A stretch of 64,000 bases of DNA from Pseudoscleropodium purum (GCA_963969395.1 OZ017805.1:868001-932000), one strand, 5' to 3'; counted from the first letter of the stretch, positions 1 through 12,799 are shown. Made by a program: numbers and translations. The notes: a model not told the origin generated them from the letters alone.

Positions 1-1
1 A

Positions 2-505
2 GAGTGGGTGAACATCACTCTAAGTTTAGTTTGCAAGGATTCAAGGAAGTGATTGCGGGAGGAGTCTTCAAAGTAGGAGTCGGAAATCCAAGCGTTGTTG
101 AGAATACTCCTACAAGATAGGGAAGACAACAAGAAGGTCCGACAAGAGGATTGGGATATGATGAGGAGCTTCTTGCATGGGATGTTTGAATTGGTCGTGG
201 GGGTTGCAAAAGGGATCTCTAACTCCATACAAGTCGCTAATCCTATACCCTTGCAAATGATCGAGCCATCCCTTTCTTTGTAGTAGTTGCTTCTTACCAA
301 TCAAGCACATGGATCCTCCAATACCACAAGGCAAGTACCACAAGAGTCTGGTAATCCTTCTTTGACAATGACAACATTGGAGCCAGCACACTCCGTAAGG
401 ACTCCAGATTCCGCTCTAGAGAAGGAGGCTATCATTGTTGAGACTATAGAAGATATTGTTGCTTCTGGTCTTGAACCTTTTCCAGATCCTATCCCAGAGA
501 GCTAG
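2..505 (+). pseudogene. Unassigned coding remnant, truncated by window edge
   Basis: One reading frame stays coding-like from the window start to a stop at 503-505, broken only by stops near 50 and 83 and a double TAG at 281-286. The open parts give a hydrophilic product of about 165 residues. A middle segment (residues such as EDNKKVRQEDWDMMRSFLHG) looks helical, and the tail is acidic and proline-containing (ending EPFPDPIPES). A neighbouring frame is also open at the left edge, so a frameshift near position 100 is possible. I do not recognise the family. The frame keeping across stops suggests an old gene or transposon ORF that has decayed. The 5' part lies outside the window. Confidence 0.35.
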
Positions 506-743
506 CTAGTTTATTGACAATGACTTGTTCCTTCACACTCAACTCAACTCAAGTTGAACTTGCTTCTTCATGTTCCGTTCCCTTGTTGTTGAATGCACTT
601 TGTAAATAGTTGTAGTTCCCTATATAGCCCAACACATTTCATGTATACATTTTGTATTATCACTTCTTTATGTGAGACATTGTAATAAAATATTTTTTCT
701 CACAAAACAATATCTATATACAATTGCAACAATCCTAGGATCC

Positions 744-1130
744 ATGAGTTCCAATCTTGATGAATCTCATATTCCATTTGTTGTATCTCCGTCTTATGAT
801 TGTTTATTAGAGATAGATGTACCATTGCCACCCTCTCCCAATTATGACAAAGGTAACGAGGATGTTCTTGAGGTTGTTGAAGATGGATTCATAAGTAAAG
901 TGGCTGGAGATACAAGTCCAAAAGTGGACAGTCTCCTGTCGGTGATGTTGGATGACATTGTCATCTCTCCCTTGCCTTCTAAGGTAGAGGATCCTATCAG
1001 TTCTTCTTCCCATCTCTTTTGTGCAATGTGTTTATGGTTTTTGTGCTCTACTCTAGTTTCTTATCTTTATTGCGGTACATGCTTGGTTCTAGGTGATAAT
1101 CAATTCTTAGCCCTAATACTTTCTCCATAG
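744..1130 (+). CDS. Hypothetical acidic ORF, possibly a decayed exon
   Basis: An open frame of 128 codons starts at the ATG at 744 (MSSNLDESH). The first 90 residues are acidic and rich in Ser, Pro, Val and Asp (for example DVPLPPSPNYDKGNEDVLEVVED). The last 38 are hydrophobic and Cys-rich and look like translated non-coding DNA, so a true exon might end near 1016. An upstream ATG at 672 extends the frame, but its extra residues look non-coding. The composition resembles the acidic tail of the remnant ending at 505, so both may belong to one old element on this strand. No family is recognised, and it could be a chance ORF. Confidence 0.25.
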   Translation: MSSNLDESHIPFVVSPSYDCLLEIDVPLPPSPNYDKGNEDVLEVVEDGFISKVAGDTSPKVDSLLSVMLDDIVISPLPSKVEDPISSSSHLFCAMCLWFLCSTLVSYLYCGTCLVLGDNQFLALILSP

Positions 1131-1344
1131 ATCAAACAACAAATTCACCTTTAGTTGATTACTTTTTGTGGGGTGCAATTAGAGCTTGTATCAAGTAGTA
1201 ACTATACAAAATAATGTAGGCAGTGCATCCATTTAATTGTCTATCCATTATAGTGTACATTCCTAAGTAGGGTATCAATCAACCAGGCGAGACTCCAGAT
1301 GAGGCGTAGGGCAATGTCAACACCCTTCAACATCCAGGGTGAAT

Positions 1345-2153
1345 GAGATATGGCTCAATGTCATCTTGGGTTTGGACAAGGTACTCTGCATTTGTGAAGA
1401 TGTGAGTTGGAATTTTAAAGAAAAGAAGTTCTTGGAACCTAATGAAATTTGCAATAAATTAGAGGGCAAGACCATGGTAGTTAGGAGAGTCACCCTTTGA
1501 CCCTTCTACGAGAAGTTTTTGGGAGGATTGACCTCCATTGCAAACGTTTCGATCTAAAGCTCCATTGAGAAGTCCTACATAATGAAAATTTGCAAGTACC
1601 TCTTCCATGGGCTAGAGTCCTTGTTGCTTATCTATAGATAAGAAGATTGCCAATTCCTAAAATGCAGAAAAGGCCAATGGAGGATAGGACACTATAAGGA
1701 TAAAAGAACAAACAAAGTCTTGTTCATGAAGCCCGTGGAGAAGTTGTTCCAATTACACAAATTCGCATTCATGAGTGAGAATACCATAATAGTTGACTAT
1801 AGTCCTATGAGGCTTATAAAGAACAAATTGATGAATGTACTTCTCTTTAATACATGGATGTATCAGGGCAAGGGAGCAAGTGACTTGATTCTGATTAACC
1901 ATCTTCTTCCCTATATTCAGCGCTTGTACAATAAGAGGCCTTAGTCATTGGCCTTACTTAGGAGGGACAATGCTATAAGACGTCTTCACCTATTGTAAGA
2001 GGAGAACTCAATGAACTTTACTTAGTTGAAGATTGCTATGCAAATTTCCAATGATATTTTTAGAAAGTAGAGAAAGAAGGATTGTCTCCACCTATTGAAG
2101 GAAAAGAAATCAAATAGACCCCAACATTCGAAGGACTATTTAGTGGACAATTT
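1345..2153 (+). pseudogene. Unassigned gene remnant of about 270 codons
   Basis: A single frame is coding-like from about 1345 to 2150, interrupted by scattered stops (near 1498, 1555, 1639, 1942 and later). The longest open part is 1720-1944, with the segment NTWMYQGKGASDLILINHLL and the end PYIQRLYNKRP. The mixture of charged and hydrophobic residues and the persistence of one frame over 800 bases argue against random DNA. I do not recognise the family. It lies on the same strand as the remnants on both sides and may be the central part of the same decayed gene. Confidence 0.35.
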
Positions 2154-2302
2154 ACCTCTTTTCTATTACATTTAAGAGTCATGATGAGAGAACGCTTGTC
2201 ATGTCATTTTGAAATAATTTTTTTGGGTTATTAATGAATACATAGCCTACGTGTGGGTTATTAAATTATTTTTCATAGGGTACATTTTGTTTTTTCTAGG
2301 TT

Positions 2303-3021
2303 TTGCATGGTATTTCAGTCCCTAAAATTGATAGTGCCAACAAGTGTGCACCATCCACTACTTACAATTCTGACTATGAACAATGTGCCTTCTTACAAAG
2401 TGGATTGGAGCACATTATGTACTCTACAACCACTACACAGTCGACAATGGATTATTCCATCATGCTTGTCGATGATGGTATTGTTGATAGTCCTCCAAAT
2501 GGAAAGAAGTGCTTGTTGCTTGTGAACTCACCTTTTCCATTGAAAAACGTCCTAGATCCACTTCTTCTAGAGATCGCTCTAGGATGAATGTGATGACACA
2601 AAAGATGCTCTACAAGGGAGAATTGGATTTATTATATAGTCCAAAGGTATTGGTATTTAATTTTTTATTCTATTTTATATTAATTTTTTGTGGAGTATTT
2701 GTAAACGTCTAGGAATGTTTGTCCGAATTCTAATTTTATTTACTTATACAAGACAATGACATGTTGAAAAAGACCATTAGTGTTCAGCCTAATGGTTTTC
2801 AAGCATCAACTCTTCCTATTTGCAATTTAGAAGAGTAGCTTCCGACATTTATGGTTCTATGGCGTTTGCCTAGATGCAATTTTCTTAGTATTCTTAAGCA
2901 TTTATGCAAAACACATGATGGACTTATACTACTTTATTTTACTCAACGTCCATGGGATGCTATGGATGGAGGTTTCTCAAGAAACAAGAGCAAAAGTTTG
3001 CCAATCAAAGATCTTTTGTGA
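2303..3021 (+). pseudogene. Two short unassigned coding remnants
   Basis: Two coding-like pieces lie close together. The first, 2303-2587, is 94 codons with a Ser/Thr-rich centre and the segment MLVDDGIVDSPPNGKKCLLL. The second, 2755-3021, is in a different frame; it has one internal TAG and ends in RNKSKSLPIKDLL. They are separated by an AT-rich stretch (about 2640-2740) that could be an intron or plain decay. No domain is recognised. The region from 3022 to 3660 is AT-rich and shows no supportable gene. Confidence 0.25.
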
Positions 3022-3660
3022 GTATTGGGTATAGTTGAGGGCTAGAATTCTTTAAGTCATTGGAGAAGTTGAAGAGTAGGTTGCATTCTTAGTAGTTCTT
3101 GTTTAGTGTATGAAATATCATGAACCTATATTCTAGTGTTCCCTAAATTGTAGATCCATAATGTATTTGATGCATTGTAGGGATAAAGTGGATGTTTAGT
3201 TTTGACTTGGTTGTGGGCAAGAAAATTCCAAAAACAAATTATTTCCAAGTCCATTGTAAATACTTGCATGGAGAACACTCAAATAGAAAATGCGGTTCAT
3301 GCAAGTGTTTATAGTAGACCTAGAAATGGTATTATTTGTAATTTCTTTGCTTAAGTCTAGGCCAAAGTTCAAGCATCTATTGCATTCTTCAGTCATTTTG
3401 GTTTCTACATCCTATACATAGTATTTGTAGTGTTCATTGATCATAATAAAGATTAAATATTGTGTTCATAGATTATGATTATTTTACATTAATTACATTG
3501 TACATAGAAATATTTGTATGTTGTTTGGAATTTTGTTTCTCCATGCATGTTTTATATGTCTATGCAGTTTTCTTTTTCTATATCTATACTAGAATTTCTT
3601 CGTGGTTCCTCATTTTGGTGATTCTAAAAACTTCCATTTCTTTAAAAAACTCCCAAAATA

Positions 3661-4844
3661 ATGAATATGAGGTTTTTTTATTTTCTTTCAAATGAATGGA
3701 TACGCCTTCAAGAGGCATATTTCACAGCTTTGGAAAGGAGAAACAAAAAGATGTATGAATCAGCTAATCAAGACTATGAAGACATACAAAGGAGCAATTC
3801 ATTTTGGAAGTCCTTTAGTGAACTTGGGTCAGAGGTATATTGTGGACTATACTATCTTTGATCCAAGTTCACTCTTACATCTTTGTATAGGCTCTAATCT
3901 CATGCAACAAATCAACTAAGATAAATGTTTACATAGCTAGAGTAAATAATTAGATTACAACATTGTATACTAGAAAATATCCAAAGCATGTTACAAATAA
4001 TTTTACCCAAAGTTCAGAGAAAATGAGATACTTAAACATGTGCCACCCATTGCAGGTAGACCAAGATGTAGCTTCTACACTCACGCCCATCATTATAGAA
4101 TTAGTTCATAGGAGAAACTTAAGAAGAGGCATTAATTGCAATGACTCAGACCTAAATAATGTTACTTTATATATTACAATGCAAATGTTTACACTTGTAG
4201 ATTTGAAGTTGGAATTTGAAAAGAATGCAAGGCTTTTTTAGAGTGAATGGGATGAATTTGATTAACTCATCAGAAAAGTACTAAAAAATGTTACATATCT
4301 TGATGTAGCCCATGTCTTGCTTCATTCACATGGTGAAGGAGTTGACAAGATCACTAAGATGGAGGACTTGTTCAAATGTTCTACCAACAAGAAAATCACC
4401 CTTAAACTCCTTGAATTAATGTACAAATCAAATTCTAAATCAAAAGACATGGAAGAAGAGGAATTACTACATAGAAAAAAAGAGGTGGAGATGGCTTTGT
4501 TGGAGTTTCTGAATTATTTTCTTAAACATAAAGTTTTCTATTCTTACAAACAATTTTTTGGCACTTCAAGGCTTGTCCCTACCATTTACATCAAAGTCAT
4601 ATAATGCAAAGAATATCAAGAATTTTGTGATCAAAAGAGAGAAATGACAATCATCAAGAATGCATACTATAAAGTAAAAGTGGAATATGTCCACAAATTT
4701 GAAATTCAAGAAACAAGCACACTTGATGCAAACGGCCTTCAAAATTCATGGCTAACAAGTTGTTGGAAGCAATTTATTTCTATGGCATATATAAATTTGA
4801 ATAGTATCCTACACTACAAATTCATAGAATCAAATTTAGATTAA
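3661..4844 (+). pseudogene. Unassigned gene remnant with in-frame stops
   Basis: From 3963 to 4844 one frame holds three open segments (3963-4241, 4317-4604, 4644-4844) separated only by stops near 4239, 4263 and 4602, giving about 290 residues. The middle segment contains a Lys/Glu-rich helical stretch (KDMEEEELLHRKKEVEMALL). An upstream piece, 3661-3861, in another frame encodes a charged sequence (EAYFTALERRNKKMYESANQ) that may belong to the same gene after a frameshift or intron. No catalytic motif is seen. The gene sits upstream of repeat R1-C with only one other ORF in between, and it may be part of a large element on this strand. Confidence 0.35.
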
Positions 4845-5659
4845 ATCAATTTTGAACATTAGTAGTTTTAATGTATTCTAAATAAATCATTGCTTTACAA
4901 TAAGTGTGCAATTATATCCTTAAACTTAAAGCTTTGGATCTAAATTTAGACCAATTTTGATCAGAGCTAAATGATTTTATTATATAGTAAATAAGAGGTT
5001 GATTTTCATCAAGTTTATAACTCCATCCTTGAGTATACAAATAATAGAGAAAGAGCCATTTTGCATCCAATGAAGGACATGGACATAGTTCAACCAGACA
5101 TTCACCTTGATATGATATGTGTACTTTTTTAATTTATCATTTGATTCTTAATTTGATTTCTCCATTCTTCTAAACTATAGTGAATTATATTTGTAGTAAA
5201 CACCAACTAAATAACCACATGCTTAGAATAACAAGTACAAACTTCTTTTGCTGTGGACATGTATTCATAGTCTAACACCACTTGTTTATCTAACTTCCTA
5301 CATCAAAACAAGTAATTTCCAATGGTTAACCAAAATAACCAACATGCAACAACTGAAATGCAATAAGCAATATAACAAGAATGCTATCTAATTATCTACT
5401 TTTCACCAATATTTGAAATTTTTCAAGGGCATATAATTGGTCACGTAACATGGGAGATTGCTTCCCCAAAATTAGAGGTGAATAGGCCATTTACATATTC
5501 AACATTGCTAATGATATGTGACCAAGTCCCTCAATTTGAGGATCTCACTAAAGGAGTTGATTTCAACTTCAATCAAACTTGAAGAAAGACTTTCAACTTT
5601 GTTTCCCACCCATATGGAACATCTTGCATCAACTCTGACAATCATTTGCACATGCTAAG

Positions 5660-6016
5660 ATGTTAGTTTCTCAACTAATTGAAGATGAAATCAACAAAAA
5701 ATTAGGTTGGTCTTTCACAAACTTCCAATTTGAAGAAAACAATTGGGCTGAACAAGTGGAGAAGAAACTAAGGATTATTATTTGGTCTCATCTGTTTAGA
5801 TGCAGGCAACTAGTTAGTAAGGCTCTAAGAGAGGGGTTCTTTATGGTAGTGGAGACAACACCCATTTTTGACACTAAGAAAGAAAAGAACAAGGGTGAAG
5901 TTACACAACTTACCCCATATTGCTTTGAAATTGCCTTATCAGAGTCTTGCTACATTGAGCCAAAATGGTTCACGAAGTCAGTGAAGTTTGAGGACATAAT
6001 CAACAAAAATGAGTAG
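5660..6016 (+). CDS. Hypothetical protein fragment, 118 codons
   Basis: This is an open frame of 118 codons with a balanced, protein-like composition: an amphipathic start (INKKLGWSFTNFQFEENNWA), a Lys/Arg patch, and an end with two Cys (PYCFEIALSESCYIEPKW). It stops 57 bases before repeat R1-C begins at 6074, so the original gene may have been truncated by that insertion. A Met is present at the start, but upstream codons in other frames also look coding, so the true start is uncertain. No known family is recognised. The interval 4845-5659 is AT-rich without a convincing gene. Confidence 0.3.
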   Translation: MLVSQLIEDEINKKLGWSFTNFQFEENNWAEQVEKKLRIIIWSHLFRCRQLVSKALREGFFMVVETTPIFDTKKEKNKGEVTQLTPYCFEIALSESCYIEPKWFTKSVKFEDIINKNE

Positions 6017-7673
6017 AATTGGTTTATTAGAGCTGTCCATGAGATGACACACTCAAATAGAATGAGGCTAGTGTGAGCCCTCAAGTTGGCACTTGGAACT
6101 CTGGATATATTTTTCGTGAATGTTTTACAACATTTAGCGAATATTTATGCAAATATGTATAAATTATAATATCTGAGTGAAATTGGTAGTAGTCCCTACC
6201 AATGAAGTTAGGAGTCTGCTTAGAAGTAAGAAATATGCTTTTTAATATGTTTCTATATTCGTAAGTGTTGGTTGAGAGATTGCAAGGCTAAAATAATATG
6301 TTTGAATGAAAAGTAAGGATATGAGAGTTAGTTAGATTTAGTGTCTTGTCCATGTCCACTTGGGTGCATGTGATAATTTGGCTAAGCATAGTAGTCTAAT
6401 TTTAGGTCTAGAGAGTCTAAAAGTCTATAAAGTCCAATTCGTAGAGAATTTGGATTTTTTGTGTCGATCTTGTAGGAAACTACTAAATATCAACCAAAAT
6501 CAAGAGTAGACAGTGAAGACGGAGATTAGAGCTTACAAAGACGTGCTTCTAGAGTAAAATCATGCCAAGAGATCAACAAAAGAGCTAGTCATCCACGACA
6601 AACTTCGATACCAAAATAATTTCTCTATTGGGTGGAAATTATTAAAGAGTTACTAATTTTAGCAACTCCATGAATAGTGCAATTGGAAGTTTGGTTTTAC
6701 CCTAAGGTTTTTAGAATTCCCTAAAGGTTGCCCAAAAAGTTTTGGGATTTTACAAGCTTTTATAATGACTCCATGGAAAGTCAATTACATTTGAAGCTGC
6801 TAGTAAATTCATAGAAATTATCTAGAGTGCGGTAAAATCCCACTAAAAATTAGAATAGTGTTTTGTGTGTTGAATAAGCGCCCTCTCAAGTTTGAAGACT
6901 TTCTGATAGGCAGAAGTACTAGAACTGGCAACGACATTGAATTTTACAAGAATTAATCAACATGGTTGCAAATTGATCAGCAAACCAGGAGCAAATAGTG
7001 TCTGATTTGCACAAGCAAGGGGTCTTTCCTTAATTTCTTCAACCTTTTGAACAACCCTAGCTACTCAAATTCTTCAATAACCACGAATTTCAAAAGTTAG
7101 TGTTTTCACTTTTCTTTAGAATTATCGTGAGTGGTTTTTCCACTAAAGAACGGCTTAGAAAAAGGGGGATGAGGGACTTCCTTGCTAATTTGGGTCTTTT
7201 GAACACTATGGCAAAATCCGTTTTGTGTTTGCAGTTATTTCCTTAAAGATAGTGAAGGTCAATTCATAGTTTGACTTTTTTTGGATAAATTGTGGTAAGT
7301 TAGGGTAGATTCTTAGAAGACTTGAGGAAGAAGCAAGAGTTAGATTTGATTAGATCCTCAAATCTTGCCTTAAAAAGTCAATTTTGAATTTTTAAGGATT
7401 ATTTAGGAATTGACTTTAGATTAAACACAAAATATCTAGAGTAAGTTAGGATTTGATTCCCAAAATCTTTCAAAAGCCAATGGATATTATTTAGGTAATA
7501 TTCCTAGGGCTAATTGAGACTTTTAAAGAACTTGCTTGAGAACCTTTCCATTGACTAAAGAAAGCTCTATGGGACAAATATCTTAGAGTAGTTTAGGTTA
7601 ATTAGGGAGTTACTTAGGTAGAAAAAAATAAAATATCTTGTGGTAAGTGAGAAGGTGGGCCCTTTTCCACAAG

Positions 7674-7680
7674 TATATAA
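7674..7680 (+). promoter_or_regulatory. TATA box of R1 copy C
   Basis: TATATAA is followed by a GC-rich burst (GGGCCCCCCC) and then a CT-rich stretch. It occupies the position corresponding to the TATAAAAAG motifs of copies A and B, about 1.6 kb from the repeat start. This is inferred to be the core promoter of the ancestral element. Confidence 0.5.
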
Positions 7681-8191
7681 GGGCCCCCCCTCATTGGTTT
7701 CCACAACCCATTTCGCAACCCATTTCTCAATCCATTTTCTAACTTCATTTTCTTAAAACTCTTCCTCTTTTTCTCTCATTCTCTCAATGCCAAGGCTCTA
7801 GCACATTCTTGTATCGACAAGATTGTTGGACGAGTTTTGCTTAAAGTACCGAAACTTTGTTGGACACATTTTCTCTTTTGGTACACCACCAACTATTGGG
7901 GTAACCAAATTTCTGCTTCGATACTCACTAGAATTAGTAAAAGAGCCTTAAGGACTTTGGGTTCCTTTAAAATTTCTCAAATTTTGCTAATAAGTTTATG
8001 AAGTTCTCAATTTCTTGATCATTAATTTCTTTAGGATATTAGGAGTTGGATTTCCAAACTCATCTATTTGACACTAATACAGGTATTTAGTTCAAAATGC
8101 TTAAAATGGCGTAGCTAAACTTTGCCAAAAGGTTTCAAATTACAAACTTGATCAATTTATGTTGTACAACAAGATTAGTTTGATTTAGTTT

Positions 8192-8465
8192 CAAAGTTCG
8201 TTTTAAACGTTGTCATGTGTACCTCCTTTGAAAACTAAAACTTGATAATTGTGATTTAAATTTCAAACCCAAAGTTTGGTTCAAATGCTATTATGTGTAC
8301 CCCCTTTGGAATTTGAAATAAAATACTAATGTGTGTGCCTTAAACCCTAAACTTTGATTTAAATGTTGTCATGCATACCTCCTTTAGGCTTCAAAATTGA
8401 AAACTAGCAATTGACTTAAATACTAAAGTTAGGTTCAAACGCAATCATGCGTATCACCTTCAATA
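8192..8465 (+). repeat. Tandem repeat, about 77-bp period, 4 units
   Basis: Four imperfect units begin at about 8192, 8270, 8348 and 8423. Each has the pattern (c/t)AAAGTTTGGTTcAAAyG followed by TCATGTGTACCTCCTTT. Spacings are 78, 78 and 75 bp. The array lies inside R1 copy C downstream of its TATA box, and I do not see it in copies A or B. Confidence 0.7.
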
Positions 8466-9969
8466 TTTAAAAAACAAACTCTTACAACTTGGGGTTGCTT
8501 CTACACAGTGAAGCTTTGACTCTCTAAATCTAGGTACTGGTGACTTTATAAGAAAGTTGAGGAATTGACAAAGTTATGTAACACTTTTTCCTCAAAAATG
8601 AGATAAAGTCCATTTGAACTCCCAAAATTGTCGTAACTATTGGTCTTGAAATACTTCAACTGGTGAGTTGTTATTCAAGTTCAAGACCTAAGGTATTTAA
8701 GCTAAATATTCTTTGGTTTCTTATTGTTGTAGAATGGAAATGAAGTGGTAAAGAAAAATTTAACTAATGTTCCTTCATTATATCATTTATTTGCCTTCTT
8801 TGATTAAAAATTGAAATTAATACTTTCATGAGTTGAATTAATTTAGAATAAGCATAATTAAAATTTCCAATGCCATTCATTAATAGTCAGAATTTTCATT
8901 ACAAATTGAGAACTTATTTAATTAAAATTTTGAATTAGCTTAACCCATATTGTTTGTTACAATCAAAGAAAGTTTTATTTTTAAAGTTTCCTATGCTATT
9001 ACCCAGCAATGATCAGCCAAGTTCAATTGAAGCCCTGGTTGGGGATCCTTAAGGCCTTGTTGGGTTCCTAAGGCTCCTGTAAAGGGTTGGAGAAGGCTCC
9101 TAGGGGAGGTGGCCAGGAAGGCTTGGAGACGTGATTGGGGGTTTGAGTACTAGCCTAAGGCCTTGAATTTTGACTATGAGGCACTGTAATGCTCTGGGTT
9201 TTGGTTGTTAAGTGGGTCTCTGGACTAAAAATTGGGTGCTCTAAGTTACTAAGGTGACGATTATTGAGAGCTGAATGCCAACTAAAATCAAGCAAGACAC
9301 TAAAAAAACCAAAGGTCAACTGTTGCTTGCCACCGCCAATCTCTTTAAAATTTTGCAAGTAAGGTACAAACTCTCAAAAATTCATTCTTTGCATCTCTTG
9401 TTGCATCTTTCCATCTCTCCAAATCAAACTAATAATCAAATGGCAGAAGCTAGGTGAAGGAGAAGGCTTAAAGGAAGGTTAGGGACATAAAAACGTTGTG
9501 GAAGCACAAAAATTCAAATTGGATAAATTAGTTTGGAATTAGCATTAGATAGACTTGCAAAGTTTATTTTTTTTGGTAACCCCTAGAGATTTTTGCTACA
9601 CTACGACTATGATAGAAATAGTTAGTTTCCAAATTACTAAAACCGTTAGTAACGTTATGGAAACAAGTCCGATACGGATCCAAAATTAAAAAAAGTACCA
9701 GATTCCTAAAACCTACGTTCTAGACTTCCAATCTAGTAAACTAGGAGACTGTTAGGGGAACAATCTTCTACTTGTTCTCCACTGAGAATTGTCAGCCGTG
9801 CGTCAGGTACTTAAACCTATCGCTATTTCTCTTTCTCTCCCTCTTTGCTTGCTAAACTTGGTGAACGTATAGTTGAGACAAAGAGTGGTGAATTAGCGAC
9901 CGGGATAGAAAGAAGATGGAAAGATTAGTATCGTTTGCATCGGATTAGGTTATTGGTTGTTGGTGATTC

Positions 9970-10807
9970 ATGGCGGCGGTTGTAGATCTAACTATACAAA
10001 AATTTGGAGTTGTAGCCAAATGGTATATCCGGTTATCCCTTTCGATCCGGCTCACTAAGCGCAGTTGGAGGAGGACCTCATGTGTATCAGGTGTGTCAAA
10101 TTGTTAGATAGGCAGTGGAGCATGAAGAACGAGGAGATGATTCAAGAACTCATTTACGGAGTTCCGAATCAATACAAGTTGACAATGAAAGGTCGACCTA
10201 TAGCTTGGACGGAAGACATTTGGGCAGATGTCTATTCGTTTAAAAAGAATGGACTCAGACTAGCTGGAAGAGCAAATAAATACATAGCCGAAAAGTTACG
10301 GAGTCAAGCCCATTCAAAGGAGGGTTTTGCCATCAATGACTGTAAGAACAAGAGGCATAGACAGGTACTGAATTTTCTAATTCTAATCTTGTATTTGAAA
10401 AAGACTACCTAGATTACGGTCATGGTAGCCAGTACCATTTTTGGAGCTTTGAGAACCAGATCATCCATTGACGGAGAATGATTCAAGGAGTAGTAGGTAA
10501 GTTGGTAGAGCATGTGGGTTGGGCGAAGCACAACCCTATCACATCCTATCCGTTCCACCTCTATCACCACAAAGAAGTCTTGAGTACCGAGGAGACGATT
10601 GAGTACAATATCGGAATCAAGATCTTGAAGTACAACCTCACGAATGAACTGGAGAAGGAGGAGAAGGAATTCGAAGAAGAAAAGCAATCGGAAGAGGAAG
10701 AAGAAGTAGTGGACCGGAGACGAAGGAAGTCTATGAATCCAACGGTATGGGGGAATGATGAAGTCTTTAATTCTAATACATTAGAATCACTATCCAGTAG
10801 CAACTAA
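9970..10807 (+). pseudogene. PTP family copy 1 (Transposase_32-like plant transposon protein), decayed
   Basis: This is homologous to the better-preserved gene at 60264-61922. After the ATG at 9970 (MAAVVDLT) there is a frameshift near 10025, then a frame with VIPFDP and a TAA near 10056, followed by LEEDLMCIRC, GRPIAWTEDIWADVYSF, KEGFAINDC and RQVLNFL. A second frameshift lies at 10400-10480 around STIFGALRTR, and the last part (10478-10807) carries PFHLYHHKEVLSTEE and an acidic Glu-rich tail (KEEKEFEEEKQSEEEEE). The order matches that of the other copies. The core resembles the plant 'putative transposon protein' domain (Transposase_32) in its RGxPVxW, LxFLVPxL, IFGxL and FHLY landmarks. 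The coiled-coil C-terminus of the other copies is missing. It is non-functional as it stands. Confidence 0.6.
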
Positions 10808-12799
10808 AAAAATTTGTCATCGATTTGTACAATCTATTGTACAAGTACTACACCTTCACATTACTTTGTTCAACATGATTTCATAATTGCCTTCTTTGTT
10901 CACTATATAGACTTGAACATAATAGACAAAACAACACACACTCCAATTTTTGACTTGCACATATGGTAGTACAACAATCCTTCACATTGTCATATGTACC
11001 ATTAGAGTGCAAACATTTTGTGTAACCTCTGTAAATGCATTCATGAAATGCATTCATGATCAAATAATTACTTGTGAAAGAAGAGCTTCTTAAAGTTAGA
11101 TCTTAAATCACACAAATAATGAATTTAGTATGATTTCAATTTTTTTTTCATGGAGATTCAAAAAGATGTTCACTGTATTGAACAAATAAACCAACAATCA
11201 TGTTCCTACACTTGCACTACTGTAATTCATTTGATATACAATCTTCTTGTTTTGCATTAGTAACATCCATTTCCATTTTAGAAGAACTTAAGCCTACTCA
11301 TAATAACCCTCACCTTTTACTATTGTTCTTTCAACTCAAAGTTCAAAGTACATAAACATACCTCCTCCCAACATATTCAATTTATTTGTTTCAATTATCT
11401 ATAACAAACAAAAACTTGTAAAAAAATGTTTCATTTTCTTCTAAGAAGAGAATTTGCATACTATTTCAATGGAATTTTGGCAAAACATGTGAATGAAGTA
11501 TCTTTCACAAAAAGAATGGAAAAACAATTGATAACTAATAGCCTCTCGCTTCCATATCCAACAAAATTCATTTTCCCTTACTTTTTTGGACTTCCAAATC
11601 ATTTACCACAATCTGATGGCATAATCACACTCCTCAACTCATTTATTGTGACATGAAATACACCTCCTTCCCAATTCCTACCCATGCAAACACACCTACA
11701 CTATTTTAGCTCATTGTCCCCATAAAGAAGACTAACTAAGGAAGACAATATGAATTCTTATATTATGAAATGGAGTTTTGTCCATTCAAAGACTCTTTTC
11801 TTACCCTATTCCAATTGCCTTTCAACAACATTCTCACATTCGTTTTTCTACCAACATTTACATATAATGAACTCTTTAATAAGTCCCTTCCTGAAAATAC
11901 CATAGCTAAACATACAAGAATAACAGAACACTCAATTCCATTGAATTCAAACAAATTAGCTATTGTTCTCACTTCCTAATCCAATTCAACTTAAAACATT
12001 TCTACCTTATACTTCATTTCAATTTGAAACAGTATTCTACCTCCTAGTTTCTAATCCATACTTCTTTCCACTTTCTTTGCACATTCCTTTCCCCAATGAA
12101 TTGCACACTTAACTTCATCATTTATAGGACTATTGCATGAAGCACATTGATAGCTACATTGTCATGGTTGTCTACATTAAAGTTATGAAATATAGACTGC
12201 CATTTCAATATTGCCTATATTCTGCTCATTTCCTTCCTTTCTGTAATACACTAATTTACCTTGCATACAAACATTTTTCAAAATTGCTCAGCAAAAAATG
12301 AACCCCAAGTACAATACAAACTATGTTCATCACTACCCATACCTTCTACATGTGAATTGACACTTTTTATTTTTAGCAAATCAACTTAATGTCTACATCA
12401 AACTTTTAATTCTATATGATCCTTTTCAAAACATTGTCTTCTTGTCATTTTCATTTTTTATTTAATTGAATGTACATTTTTTGTTTATGAAAACAAATAA
12501 AGAAAAAGCAAAAGAACTATTACCATCACTTGTTGGCAACATTTGCTCATTCCTCTTCTTTTGATGACTCCCCTATGCCTCTTTCAAAAAATGGAGGCTT
12601 GTCTCCTACGGATTGGTTGAATACATCATTCACTTCAATGTTCCTTTTGCTTGGAAGTGGGTTTGGATAATTCTCATGCTATTCAGCTGCCACTCAAAGA
12701 CCCTCAAAATCATCATTTCTTCCCACGGAAAAAATAGTTGGTTCTTCATCTTGCTCCTCATCAAAGTTGTTACTACAACCTTGTACCTCTGTTCGTAAA
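10808..12799. other. AT-rich interval without a supportable gene
   Basis: Only short, low-complexity reading frames occur on both strands. A small direct/palindromic duplication (ATGCATTCATGA twice, near 11035-11060) is the only structure I noted. The right part adjoins the C-terminus of the CACTA transposase remnant and may hold its decayed 3' flank. Confidence 0.5.

Larger units (their letters stand above)
6074..9300 (+). repeat. Dispersed repeat R1, copy C (diverged)
   Basis: This is the third and most diverged copy of a repeat also present at 19612-22596 (minus) and 55817-62786 (plus). All three begin TGAGCCC. Shared landmarks in the same order include GTTGCCCAAAAAGTTT (6728 here, 56510 in copy B), CCCACTAAAAATTAG (near 6840 and 56622), CAACCCTAGCT, and a TATA motif about 1.25-1.6 kb from the start. 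Protein coding is not apparent. The layout (start with TG, a long leader, then a TATA box) suggests an LTR or the 5' part of a retroelement, but I found no matching terminal repeat or primer-binding site. The right end is approximate because similarity fades after about 9100. Confidence 0.6.
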
